Below are positions 19,421 to 31,225 of a DNA stretch of 64,000 nucleotides, one piece after another. A model generated the notes under the pieces. That model had not been told where the DNA came from. It saw only the letters and a list, made by a program, of their open reading frames with translations, and did not search any database. Both the position numbers and the translations under genes were made by a program. The stretch is from Diphasiastrum complanatum. Taxonomy: Eukaryota; Streptophyta; Lycopodiopsida; Lycopodiales; Lycopodiaceae. Positions within the stretch are counted from its first letter, which is position 1. Each line of letters begins with the position of its first letter. The stretch covers positions 3,289,106-3,353,105 of the forward strand of contig CM055098.1 of the NCBI GenBank assembly GCA_029204225.1. Direction: 5' to 3'.

Positions 19421-21570
19421 ACCTTTGAGACTTTCATTTGCATTTTAAACCTTTCATTTAGCCTCCTTAAGACATTATAGGAATAAATTTTGGTAGAATG
19501 GTGGGATTGGGAGAATTTGTACTTGGAGAAGCTAGTAAATTGGAACGGGGTGTCCAATTATAGCATAATTCAAAAAATGAAGTCATTTGACAAAAGGACA
19601 TAAAAGGCTTTGTCATTGATCAATTCGGTCGTGAAGGATCACATCATTGCGCATATTAGTGAAGTTCTACAAGAGATACTTGCGAGTTCATTGACTATCT
19701 CACCCCTTGAATGTGTGGTTTGCCCTCTAATGCACTTCCTCTCCGCGATTTGGCTATCACTCTATCTAGAGAAGTTGTACTTGCATGGCACAATCTTTTT
19801 ATGCCCTTAGTTTGGAGAACTTTGTCTTTTGGATGACCCTAAATGGAGCAAAGGTCTAAAAGTTATGGACCCTTGAAGAAAATGAATTGTTTCTTCAAGA
19901 TGAAATAAGCACCGTATTAAATTGAATCTCCACTTCAGGGCCCCTTTCAAAATAAATTTTTTTATGAGCTTGAAGGGCCCTCTATCCTTTGGGCCCCTTC
20001 ACATGAAGTGTGCAATGCAGACTATGGAAATCCAATGGTTAGATGTGATTCAACAATCCCTATGACCTGAATTCCACACCATTCATTTAGTATACACTAA
20101 ATCTTGTGGCTAGGATCAAATTTGCATGATGTCTAGCGCTCTTCCAGTAGCTGAGATCTTTTCAACATTGAGAAAACCTCCTTGTTGGGCATCTGCAACC
20201 AGTTGCAGCCTCCTTTGTCTCTTGCAAATCTTTATGCTAGAGTTTGCAACTATGGCTGCCTGCTAAAAACTAATCTAGCTCATTGTTTGCTATGCGGCCT
20301 CTGCAGCCTGACATGGCCTTTGACATCGCAGTATTAGGGCGCCCCTATGTAGAATTTTACAAATTTAAAATCGGCCTTCTATATCTCAAGATCTTGTCTT
20401 TTTCAACTATAACCTTGAGAGTTATGGTGGTTTCTTGGACTTCAATCAAACTTTCTCTGAGCTTTTCTTGTGGTTGCCTATTTGACAAAGGTTTTCTTAC
20501 TCTACATCACTTGTAGGACCTATTAGATTTTCAATTGATGTGATATTGACCACAAATGATCCAATTTCATTGGAACACCAGTATTTCACTTGAAAATGGT
20601 TCGAGACACATGCAAATTCCCTATATTTTATCCAAATCCAATCCAGTAACTTCTATATAAATGCAGGTAGAGGGAGAGTAACACAGATTTCACTTAGTCC
20701 CTCTTGACAAGTCAAGACCAAACCCTTTGAATCCTTTCGTCTTATAGCATAACAGATATAAACGTACCTAAAAAAAACTTACAGTACAAAGCACCATAAT
20801 GAAACAAGTTTTAGGAGACCCAGTTGTTGTCTGTCACCATTCCACAAAACACAACCGCACGAGTAGTTCAGTGAGGAAGACATGTGTCATAGTGAACATC
20901 AATTGTTATCCATGTCCGAAACAAGATTCACTATCAACTTATATGAAATGTATAATCATCAGTCCAATCTTCCCTACCAAGTTACTTGCCACATTTTAGG
21001 TCTCGCGCTAATATACTTGTATCGGGGCATCTGCCATACTGATCAGTTTAAGACAAGTATACCTATTATTATGATACAACATTTACATAGCATAATACGA
21101 AGAAGCCATAATCAATCATTACCAGTGGAAAAGATATGGTTTGGCCATAGGAGCTGATATCAGGACATATCCATGCCTTCTTGTACCCATCGGTACTTAT
21201 GAATCTTTTGGGCTCATGAGTAGTTTCAAGAAAACCTTTTGCTTTTACAAGGGCATTTTGAGTATCCGCAATGCCTCTTGATCTAATATTAAATTCTTTC
21301 TAATCTCTAGATGTCTCTTTTGAAGAGTAGCAAAAATAATCAAAGAAATAGGGGTACTTGGCTTTTTGAGAATTGTCAACCAAGAAAGAGATTCTTCTTT
21401 TGTTTCTTGCTTTTGTCCTCCAATTATTTGATTTTGTGTGATGGTTTCAATGAGATTTTGTGTGCTGGTTTTGATGTAGCAAGGAGAGGATGAGAATTTG
21501 TATTATTGAATCAACATATCCACTTCATGTTTCAGCTTGGTATTAGCCTGTTTGAGATAGGACATCTCCA
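19421..21570. other. Unassigned intergenic stretch
   Basis: No coding frame with recognisable motifs on either strand and no element end. The sequence is AT-rich and looks like old, decayed repeat or plain intergenic DNA. Confidence 0.45.
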
Positions 21571-22277
21571 TTTTAACCAAATGTAAAAATCAACTATCTG
21601 TCGGTTGACCATCTATCTTCACGCCCCCGTGATTTCTACAAAATCTCCAACAAAATATATTCTTCCCAATAACAACTGCTAACAACACAAAGTGACTTAA
21701 TCCATAGTGTAAATCTATCCATTAAGTATTCTTATAATTGTGCTACTACCATGTATAGATATTCAATAGCACGTCAATGTAAAGGCTAATCAGATAATCC
21801 ATGAATCAGATGGTGAATCGATAAAATATTTATTTAGAACATAATTATTCAATCTTTTTCTCTGTATTCATAATATTGTTTCAGAAAGATCACACATTTG
21901 TATACACTCATACTGTACACACACTTTTTGACTGAATCGAATCATTTTCAGTAAACAGAGTTGTGTCTGTGTCTTGTTGATTGCTTTTGTCTGTTTTGTA
22001 AGATTCATACATGTAGATAACATAACTCTTAAGTTGAATTGCCATTGTGATTTATGGTTAATGTTGATTGTGATGTTCTAGCTTCGACCTGCTTGCTTGA
22101 TCTATTCACATTTTCGCATATTTAATGACGTCATGTATGTCTACAGAATCGATTGTATCAATCCTTGTGACTTTCAAACTCGGACCAAGCAGAGCTATTA
22201 TTGACTATCTGACAATAGCTCAAATCAGATAGACATAGATTCATGCACCGGAGAATCCTTTCACGAAATTTCCAACA
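21571..22277 (+). repeat. Probable copia 5' LTR (start undefined)
   Basis: Non-coding AT-rich sequence ending TTTCCAACA exactly at a tRNA-Met primer site, so its right end is the end of an LTR. The left edge is a guess. Confidence 0.45.
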
Positions 22278-22289
22278 TGGTATCATAGC
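22278..22289 (+). other. Primer binding site (tRNA-Met type), one mismatch
   Basis: TGGTATCATAGC. The canonical plant copia primer site is TGGTATCAGAGC, complementary to initiator tRNA-Met. It lies about 130 bases before a copia gag start. Confidence 0.75.
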
Positions 22290-22422
22290 TTACTATCTAA
22301 GTGGTTAGTATAATAGAGCATACAGTATCCGAACTTACACGTTCTAATACAGAGTAGACATTTACAATAAAATTTGAAGTCACACAATCTACTATTTGCA
22401 TATATCCATCTCAAATTTCTCA

Positions 22423-23508
22423 ATGGATTCGCAATCAAAGCCTGGCCTAATGGTAGACAAGCTCGATGGATCAAAATACCATATATGAAAATTCAAGATA
22501 AAAGTCGTGCTAATGGCCAAAGAACTTTGGAAAATAGTTTCGAGTGTCAAACTGATTTCCACTGTCGATGAGCGAGCCATTTCTAAATGGAAGCTTAGGG
22601 ATGGTAAGGATTTTGTCTTAATCTAAGCAAGAGAAAAAGAAGAAGGCAAATCAGTGTGATTCAAATCAGAAACAGTCACAGAAGCAAAGTTACAGATAGA
22701 ATCAACAACCTACTCAAAACAAGAAATAATGTTCTGCAAATACTACAAAAGGACGAACCATAAGATCTAGGACTGTCGAATACTAAACTTCAACAACAAG
22801 AAGAAGAAAAAATTGGATCAACAAGCCAATGCAGCTATTGACTCGAAGTAGAATGTCGAAGATGATGAGCAGAATGCCCTTCACGGTGAACCATTACCAT
22901 GTCGAACAACTTGAGGACTGGTTCCTCGATTATGGAGTGACACAACACATGAAGCACAAATATGAAGCCTTCCATTTTTTCAAAATATTTAGAGAGCATG
23001 TTGAGTTGTAGACATGCAAAATAATCAAAGCTATTAGAATTGACAATGGCGATGAATACATATCAAATCCATTTAAGAAATATTGTTTGACGCATGGTAT
23101 CAAACATCAATATGCTGCTACCTATTTTCCCCAATCCAATGGCTTAGCTGAAAGAAAGAATAGAATCTTAGTCGAGTCCGCCAAACGTATGATTACTCAT
23201 GCTTCGTTGCCTAAATATTTTTGGAAACATGTTGTTTCAACAACAGCTTATGTCTCGTTATGAAGTTTGGGTGGACATGATCCAAACCTTCATTAAAGTG
23301 ATAGAAGGAAGGCATTGACTAGTGGCAAGGAGATTTTCTCATATTCCCAATATTGACTACTTTGAAACATTCGGCCCAGTGGTCAAGCACTCTTCTATTC
23401 GACTACTATTATCTTATGTTTTTGTAGACAACCTTGAGGTACATTAATTATATGTACAAACATTATTTCTTAATGCTCATTTTCTACAATTTGGAGATAA
23501 AAGAGGAG
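22423..23508 (+). pseudogene. Ty1/copia gag-protease-integrase-RT, collapsed
   Basis: ATG at 22423 opens a copia gag N-terminus ('KLDGSKYHI*KFKIKVVLMA'). A damaged zinc knuckle (C..Y....NH....C) lies at about 22730, the protease motif 'WFLDYGVTQHM' (normally W.LDSGAS.HM) at about 22920, integrase 'IRIDNGDEYI' and 'NGLAERKNRILVESAKRM' at 23035-23195, and an RT scrap ('PNIDYFETFGPVVKHSSIR') at about 23350. Each domain is present only as a short piece, so large internal deletions and stops have removed most of the polyprotein. A gypsy leader follows abruptly at about 23.51 kb. Confidence 0.75.
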
Positions 23509-24197
23509 AAAAATCTTCATCAGACACTAATAACTCTTTGTTCCCTTGCAACCAACCTTCGTCAACTTGCAGGCAGGACTACCCTGTTGTAGTGAAGGTA
23601 CAGTTTGATGGGCAAAAGTTACTTCCCAGCCATTTTCCTGAAACTTGAGTAAAACAACCAAAAACAATGAAAAAACTTCGAAAAATAAAAAAATACATAA
23701 AAGCCTACTAAAGTTAGATCTGGCCCAGATCTACTCTTAGCGCGGTCGAAAAGGTTAAGTCTAAATATGGAAGGAACAATGAAGGCTTTTAAGTTTTTGA
23801 GAATCTTTTGATGAAAAGTTCAACTTCTCTCCAAAAATATCAGTTCTCTTTAAGAACTTTCGCCAACTTCACTAATCATTTTTTTATACTGTTTTTGGTC
23901 ATCAGTGAGTCAAGCGAGAATTAGTGAAGGTTTTTTGAACTTCTAATCACTTTTTGAAGAGAAACTATAATTTCTCAACAAAAATATCAGTGCTTCTCTT
24001 TCAACCTTCGCCAGTCCTATTGAGCCTTCCAAATACAATAATCTTCCATCAGTGGGTTACATGAGAGTTAGTTCCACCAAAAAAATTTCAGTGAAGGTTA
24101 TTTGTCCAAAAATATCATTATGAACTCTCGCCAAACTGAAAAAATTTCTTGTTTTGCCAAAAGAACCTTCGTTGAGTCTACTGTATATCTATTTTTA
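23509..24197 (+). mobile_element. Orphan gypsy leader fragment
   Basis: Resembles the G1 leader (10980-11700): 'AACCTTCGTCAACTTGCAGG', 'GATGGGCAAAAGTTACTTCCC', then repeated AACCTTCGCC/GCC motifs. No gag follows; it ends at a short (CT)n run and copia LTR sequence. Confidence 0.6.
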
Positions 24198-24698
24198 TTA
24201 GCTCTCTCTCTCTCTCTAGTTGAGATACATTGCATCTAGTCATGAAAAAGTAGCTTTTTGGAGAAGTTTCTGGAAACTACCATTTAGGGTCATTCTTGGC
24301 AAGTGGGAAAATGTCATATTCTCTACTATAAATAGGAGGTCCAACAAGCATAATGTATTCAAAAGTTCTTTTTTTATTTGAAGAACATTCATCTTCAATG
24401 TTATTGTCTTCTTCAAGCTCTTCTCCTCTTGATATCTTGATTTCTAATGTGTAGAATGCTAATTTTGTTGTTGTTCTTGAGTTCACACGTGTGAAGGATA
24501 GTATACTACTGTTGTTTATGGACAGGGATAGTACTATATTGGTCCATAGTGATTTTAATGAGATTTGTATGCATTTCCATGTTCTAGCATGTTAGATGCA
24601 TAATTTTCTACATTGTTGATGAACTAGATTTGCAACCAAATTTGCCTCTGGATCCAATTAATCTATTAATCATGTTTTTGGATCCAAATTACTTCACA
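24198..24698 (+). repeat. Copia 5' LTR, partial, with TATA box
   Basis: Ends TTCACA at a perfect primer site. A TATA box CTATAAATAGG lies near 24330. The block CACACGTGTGAA near 24485 recurs at 51857 in another LTR-like segment. The left edge is not defined. Confidence 0.6.
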
Positions 24699-24710
24699 TG
24701 GTATCAGAGC
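24699..24710 (+). other. Primer binding site (tRNA-Met type)
   Basis: TGGTATCAGAGC, a perfect match to the usual plant copia primer site, immediately after the LTR end CA. Confidence 0.85.
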
Positions 24711-24949
24711 TTCAAATCAAGCATTAGAAAGTGGATCTTTGTGATCTTATTCTCATTTTAGGTCAAATAACATGTAGTAGTCCAATTTTTAATTTCTACT
24801 TATTGGAAGTTAGAGACAAAATTGCACATGGTTGTGAAAGTAGCATTCTAGTATAATTCATATCAAGTTTCTAGATTTTGCATATAGCTTGTGATTTATT
24901 CAATATTATGTTCTTTTGATGAAATCACAAAAGTTGGATAGTATCTTTT

Positions 24950-25870
24950 TGACGGATGCGCAACCTGAGGGCTTCATCAAGGCAAAGCATGAAGGAAAGG
25001 TGTGTATCTTGAAAAAGAGCCTTTATGGGCTCAAGCAAGCACCTAGAGCATGGTACTCTAGGTGAAGCTCTTTTCTCATTTCCATCAATTTTGTAATGAG
25101 TGCTTATGATCCATCATTGTACTTAAGATTTCATGCTGTCAAGATCATTATTCTTGTTTTGTATGTAGATGATATTATCTTGAGTGGTAATGATCTAGAT
25201 GGAATTAAATATGTAAAAATTGCTTTGGCAAAAGAGTTTAAAATGGTAGATCTCGGCCTATTAAGCTTCATTCTAGGAATAGAGATTATTAGAGGATGTG
25301 AGTTTAGCTTTATTTGTCAATCTAAGTATGCTACATCCATCCTAGATAGATTTGGAATGAAGAATTATAAAGGCATTGAGACACCAATGGAGCAACATGT
25401 AAAAGCATCTATTGATGGTGATGAAGCATCTTTTGAGGACATCACATTATATAGAAGGCTTATAGGTTCCTTGATTTATTTAACTATAACTAGATCTGAT
25501 CCTTATCTTCCACATAATTCGAGTACAAGGCCTTGACATCAACATGCAAGGAGGTCTTGTGGCTCAAAAGCCTATTGGTGGAGCTTCATGTCATGGGGGA
25601 TGAGATCCCAATCATCTATTGTGACAACCAATCAAACCAATCACTTGCAACTAATCCTACATTCCATGCAAGGAGCAAACACATTGAGATTGCTCATCAT
25701 TTCGTGAGGTAGAAAGTGCAAGCCAAAGAGATCAATCAAGCTCCAACATGTGCCATCATCAAGTTGCTTGGCTGATTTTTTTACTAAATCTTTACCTAAA
25801 GATTCATTTCTCAAGCTTCGATCTTCAATTGGAGTGATTGATAAAAGTATTGTTGTTTCCAAGGCTAGAT
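24950..25870 (+). pseudogene. Ty1/copia RT and RNase H, internally deleted
   Basis: Begins 'QPEGFIKAKHEGKVCILKKS', 'LYGLKQAPRAWYSR*'. The frame 25096-25536 holds the catalytic 'LYVDDIILSGND' and the RT C-terminus up to 'LIGSLIYLTITRSDP', then jumps to RNase H ('STCKEVLWLKSLLVEL', 'IYCDNQSNQSLATNPTFHAR', 'KHIEIAHHFVR*'). Gag, protease and integrase are missing between the primer site at 24.7 kb and this point, and the middle of RNase H is deleted. Confidence 0.85.
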
Positions 25871-25881
25871 TTGAGGAGGAG

Positions 25882-26575
25882 TGTGAAAAATTGCCTACAA
25901 TGGCAAATCCAGGCATGTAAAATATTGTACATATTGTCAATATTTCTTGTTAGTCACTTGTATGGCCAAAGTGCCACATGGCAATCTACACCTAATGTAG
26001 GTTACCACGAGTCAAGAGGAGTGGTTGTGTCCATTTGTTGGTAGTGATTCCTACTTTGTAGGATCTAGACCTTGATTTATGATGAGATTTGTACCTACCA
26101 TGCACCAACCAAGCATGACTCTAGCATCTAGGCTAGGGTTTTCACTTTAGGGCAAGAAAGTTGAGTCTACTTCCTTATAATATGCTGGATTTTCACCTAA
26201 CTTTGCAAAGGAAGTGTCTTTTACTATGTATTTTCATTCTCCATAGTGAAGAGATAGAAACTTTTTGGAGCCTCAAGGAGAAACTCAGATTTTCTCTCTT
26301 TGTATGATGGTAGTGATTGATTCCAATGAAACCCAGCTTTGGCACACATTAACCTCTGTCTATGAGCCGTACAGTAGCCTGATTTTCACACATGAGAACT
26401 CGGGATTCAGTTCTTGATCAATGTTTTTATTGTCTCTACTTGTTTTCTATCAAGCTGCTAAACGAGATCTTGTTTTTTGTTGACTAGTATCTGATAGATT
26501 GTTAATAAAGCACACAATCAACCTTGTGAATCATTCAAAGATCTATTTGTGGTCCTTAGTACTATACTTTCAACA
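25882..26575 (+). repeat. Copia 3' LTR
   Basis: Starts TGTGAAAAATTGCC right after a purine tract (GAGGAGGAG) and ends TTTCAACA, 694 bases. It does not resemble the LTR at 24.2-24.7 kb, so these two LTRs probably come from different elements although they flank the same pol fragment. Confidence 0.6.
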
Positions 26576-27260
26576 TTGTGTGGTCTAAGGAATAGCCGAT
26601 GAAAATCATTTTCCTACTCTTATCATCCAGCTTTCTTCTTAGATCTTCAGGGATCTGAACGAAAGCGATGCATCCAAACACTTGAATATTTTTTAGTGAT
26701 GGTTTTGATCATGTCCACACTTCATAAGGTGTCTTGTCATTCAAAGCTTTGGTGATGGATCGATTCTACAAATAGGCAGCTGTAGTAACAGCTTCTGCCC
26801 AACATTTCTTTGGAAGAGAGGCATGGGCCAACATGCTCTTGGCACTTTCGATGAGTGTCCTATTCTTCCGTTCAGCTATACCATAGGACTGAGGTGAATA
26901 GCTAGTTGTAAATTGTTGATGTATTTCGCTGGCCTTGCACAACTCCTTGAATTCTGTGAAAATATACTCTCCCCTTCCATCTGTGCGTAGAGTTTGATCT
27001 TTGGGTCTGATTTTCTGCAGACGCCTTGAACTGCTTAAAGAACTTAAACGCTTCAGATTTGTTCTTCATAAAGTAGGTAGCAGTCCTTCGAGAGAAGTCG
27101 TCGATGAAAGTTAGAAAATAGAGAGCTCCTCTGTGGAAGCAATCTGCATCGGGCCACAAATGTCGCTGTGTACATGGTCAAGCAAACCATGTTAGGATGT
27201 CCTCCCTTTAGAGATGACAAGCCGCGCATCTCATAAACCAATTTGTGACAGTCGACAATC
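26576..27260 (-). pseudogene. Ty1/copia integrase fragment
   Basis: On the minus strand from 27250: 'LVYEMRGL', 'EGALYFLTFIDDFSRRTATYF' (integrase core start, first D), then 'YSPQSYGIAERKNRTLIESA' (catalytic E), 'KSMLAHASLPKKCWAEAV', 'NDKTPYEVWTWSKPSLKNIQ' and 'VFGCIAFVQIPEDLRRKLDD'. The frame changes several times. The fragment stops at the end of the plus-strand LTR (26575), so one element was inserted into or joined to the other. Confidence 0.8.
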
Positions 27261-27956
27261 TTAAGGAGTGCATCGCATCCTACTTATTACATGAATGGAA
27301 TCTCACAAGGAATTTGTGGCATGAACTATGGTGCCATATGAATGGCATCGTACCATATTGGGAGAAATCAAAAAGGTCGTTAAACTAAACACAAAGCGTA
27401 AGTTTGCAACTGATCAAATATTGTCTTTGCTCTATGTTTCATTATTGGAGAGTAAATTGCATGGGTTTAGAGCCGCAGACTCACTTGTTGTGAAAATTCA
27501 CACATGTGGGAATGCCCTAATGTGTGAAATTGATCTCCTAAGCTTGGCTCATGCACTATAGATCACCTATTGATTGAAATCCAAGATCAATGACAAGATC
27601 TAAGGTAAAAAGACCATTCTACATGCATTCATTCATTACCAAAAGGTGTTTCACACATGTGGAAGACTTCATGAAATAAACTAAGTCCCAACAAGCTCCT
27701 CTCCTTGAGTAGAGAGAGAAAATACCACTTTTGGGCTTATCTAGAGAGAGAAGGCAATACAACCAAAATTGGCAAATCTCCAAATTGACTCAAAAAACTC
27801 ATAGATCTCTCATACATTAATGAAGGGAATGAAAGTACATATAGAAACTCGTGGAGATCCAAGCTTAATTCCTATTGGACCCCTTAAACATAGCCTCTCT
27901 AATCCTATTGGATGTGTGATACAACATCCCTCAATTTTGATTGGACCCTTCCCACA

Positions 27957-28044
<88 letters not shown>

Positions 28045-28151
28045 AATTGGACCCTTTGACTTTTGCCACCCCATAGGGTGCATCACTCATCAAACCTAAC
28101 CCCTAACGTCAACATGACTAAACTATTTTTACTGTTTCTACATGTGGGAAC
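27261..28151. other. Unassigned stretch with a long (TC)n microsatellite
   Basis: No recognisable gene. TC repeats run about 83 bases from 27959 to 28041. Confidence 0.6.
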
Positions 28152-28545
28152 TATTAGATTTCTTATGCTCAGCCTTAACAGATCGTTCAAGAAATGAGCA
28201 TCCTGAAAAACCGAAGGCCGACTACATGTTTTGGACCTTCACATTTTTCCCTTTGAGATTTTTTATGCCTTAATCGTCTTTAAAACACCTTCACATTTTT
28301 TCGTATTTTTCGGACCTTCGTGAAAAATGCGACACAGTGGCCAGAATGCCTTGGAATCCATTTCAGGCCCACCTTCGCCTTTTTCGCATTTTTCTGCCTT
28401 CGCTCCAAAGGACCTTCGAGATGTACATACTTTATTTAAGGGAACCTTCGGGTTTTTCGAGTTTTTCAATAATGGCGGACCGACATCGCCAACTTATCAT
28501 CAACCCTAAAAACAGATGGACAGCCAAATATCCCAAGGGCGGTTA
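28152..28545 (+). mobile_element. Copia LTR fragment, second copy of the 19.08-kb family
   Basis: Starts TATTAGATTTCTTATGCTCA (TG of the LTR start mutated to TA) and matches 19081-19400. It ends where a minus-strand gypsy gag begins. No polypurine tract or coding part adjoins it, so it is a solo or broken LTR. Confidence 0.7.
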
Positions 28546-29572
28546 TCAACTTTGTACATATACAAATTCTGCATGAAATCCATACTTGTGATAACGTTGT
28601 TGAATAATCCTTGGACTAAATGAACAAAATGTTGTCTCATGACCAGTAGGATTGCACAAATGACAATATGTGTCAATCATGCATCGTTTCATTGTTGGAC
28701 ACTCATTCATTGTATGGTTCCCAGTACAAATTGCGCAACATACATTTTCTCTATTAGGATACTGTTGTTGCATCACTCTGTCGGTAACCTCGCTAACCTT
28801 AGCATCATCATCTTCTAATGCTTTCAATTTAGCATGGAATTGAGCTTGCATTTTCTCCATCTGCATTTGCTATTTTTTACCCCATTTCTCAAACTCATCC
28901 ATCATCAATTCCACAATAGCATTGATGTTGGTAGAAACAATAGTTGTAGAAGTTGTGGTAGTCTGCCCTACTATATGAAGCAACATTCCAATATGGTAGT
29001 CTGCCCTACTATATAAGGCAACATTTCAATATACTATTCATCATCCGACTCCTCAACTTCTTGTTCTTCTTGTACTGCATCATCCATTGCTTGTTGCAAT
29101 GTCATATATTGTTCCTTCGTTTGAGCTCACATATGATACTTTTTGACAATCCTACTAGAAACTACATGATCAAGGCTTCATCGACAATTAAATCTGGTTC
29201 ACATTCTAATATGAGATGTTTGACACATTCGATATAATCTCAAATCATCTCCTTCCCCATCTTTGATCTCACCAAGTAACAGAAACAGGTCTTCAAGAAA
29301 CTTCCTTGGCTTGAAATGCATGATCAATGCTGCTTTGACGACTTCCCAATCGGTATATTCTTCTGGAATTTGATTGAAACACCAATCTTGCGCAGCTCCC
29401 GTAAGTGCCATTGGAAATAATTTGAGCTTATCCTCTGGATTAACCTCTATATAGATTTTGAGAAATCTAATTGGATCTATGAATCCATTGTAGTCGGTAT
29501 CTCCAAACGAGGTGTTCGTCTAATTATAGGCCTAGGTGGACGAAAATTAAAATCTGGAGCTTCATGTTCCAT
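28546..29572 (-). pseudogene. Gypsy G4 gag
   Basis: On the minus strand an ATG at 29572 starts MEHEAPDFNFRPPRPIIRR. The capsid block 'DKLKLFPMALTGAAQDW', 'EEYTDWEVVKAALIMHFKPR' follows (29199-29450), and the frame 28546-28866 holds two zinc knuckles, CAICTGNHTMNEC and CHLCNPTGHETTFC. It is the same gag type as G1 with its N-terminus better kept. A 38-base direct duplication lies at about 28958-29035. Frameshifts break it, and it is cut at 28546 by a copia LTR. Confidence 0.8.
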
Positions 29573-30435
29573 CTTTTGAGATTACGATAATAAAAAAAAT
29601 TTGAAATCAGTAGACTAGCGACTTCTAGTTGCTCAATGGATATAGATTTGGACCATTCATGAAGTGATTCGAAAAGTCCTATCTGATCTGAGTCAAATTG
29701 ATAATGATATCAGTAAATGATTTCTAAAATCAATCTTGAAACTAAATCAACGCTCTAAGATGACAAAAACTTGACTATCAATGTCATCACAACTTTAAAA
29801 CCTTCACATACTTGGTAGTAGCTAAATCATGGTGATCTGAAGTCAATAATGACATTGGCAAAGGTTACCTATGTGAGGGTTCACTCGACGATAATTCTTT
29901 TTGAACTTTTTTTAACTAAAAAATCACTAAAATAGCTAAATTCCAACAGAATTAACTTTCGCCCACTTGACTGGAGGTAGATCCTACTATAATAAATGTC
30001 TGGTAGGCTCGGTGAAGGTTCTCATGGAACGACAGATAATGGTAATTTTTTTGAAATAACTTTCACCTGACAAACATGAGAGATGGAAGAAGAGCAAGAG
30101 CATCTAATCGCGAAATGGTAGAGGTTCCACCTCCCTCGATTGAAGATGAAGAATGAAATACAATGTACCATTATTTATAGTGGATTTTGGGCACTAGCCT
30201 CAGTGGCTATTGGCCAATTTCTACCTCCCTTATTATTCAAATTTGAATTTAGGTGGGAAAGGACCCTCCAATCACTAATTTGACTTTTAGGCTTCTAAAC
30301 TTATTTACTCACATAAATAACCTAAAAGTCCTGTTATTGCTAACTATTTAATCAAATAACAATGTGATCACTAGGTTGGACTTACACACGCAGGGTGCCA
30401 ATTCCCTCACAACTATTTCTTACTCTAGATCAATC
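29573..30435 (-). mobile_element. Gypsy G4 leader and partial 5' LTR
   Basis: The minus-strand sequence upstream of gag contains leader motifs (AACCTTC/GAAGGTT) and then LTR sequence matching G1 from about 30060 to 30435 (GAGGGAATTGGCACCCTG, GTGTAAGTCCAACC, TGATCAC, and a TATA box CTATAAATAA near 30170). The LTR start is lost or too diverged to see, and I found no clear primer site. Confidence 0.65.
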
Positions 30436-31225
30436 TGATCTATATACATGGTGTGATGATATCTCGCAAAGGTAACTCAAAATATCCTTCAAATATGAAG
30501 TGATGGAGACAAAAGTAAAATCCTAGCCTTCCAAAGGAGGGTTATGTGTTGGAGTGGTACCCAAAATTACAAAATGGCCTAAAGAACATCTTTTGGAGCA
30601 ACATACGATCGGAACAAGTATGAACCTACGTTTCATACATAGTTTTAAATTTCTATGAGAAAAATTATATGCATATTTTTTTCTTCAATTATTTTTAGTG
30701 GAAGACTTCAACCTTCAAAAACAAATAAAATGTACCTACTTAATCTATCTCGATCCTCAGAAATAAGCTTTTTAGAACCCTCGATCGTCCAACCAATGTA
30801 TTTGGAGGATCATGCTTCGATGTTTCAAAACTGTCTCAATTCAAAGAATCGAATTTCTAACTTACCATTACATTGTCTTCGAAAAAAATTACCAAATTAG
30901 AAAATTGTTTCCAATGGACAAATTAACACAAGTAAAATTTCAGTTTCAGCATGTGCCAAAGAGGTTCTCCAGCCTTTAAATGTGTGCCTCTTCAGATCTT
31001 GAGTATTATCTGTCATACAGAATAATCCAAGAAAGATGCAGGTAGGGATCAGCATTTTATCTCCCCAAACAGCATACAATGCAACAATTTCATGTATTTG
31101 GCATCCTTTGCAGGTTTCAAGCAAGTTGCTTACCATCTCTTAGAAATTTGTTTCTTTGATGCAACGTATTTCAAATTGAGTACATAACTAGAATATGTAG
31201 ACAATCAATGAAATAGAACTTAATC
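30436..31225. other. 3' flank of the glutamine synthetase gene
   Basis: AT-rich sequence between gypsy G4 and the stop codon of the minus-strand synthetase gene. It must contain the 3' UTR. No canonical AATAAA on the minus strand is obvious close to the stop. No other gene is seen. Confidence 0.5.

Noticed and set aside
20283-20516. 77-codon plus-strand frame in the 19.4-21.6 kb stretch
   Set aside because: No recognisable motif and no neighbouring exon-like blocks.
24198-26575. A single copia element bounded by LTRs at 24.2-24.7 and 25.88-26.58 kb
   Set aside because: The two LTR sequences do not match, so they probably belong to different elements.
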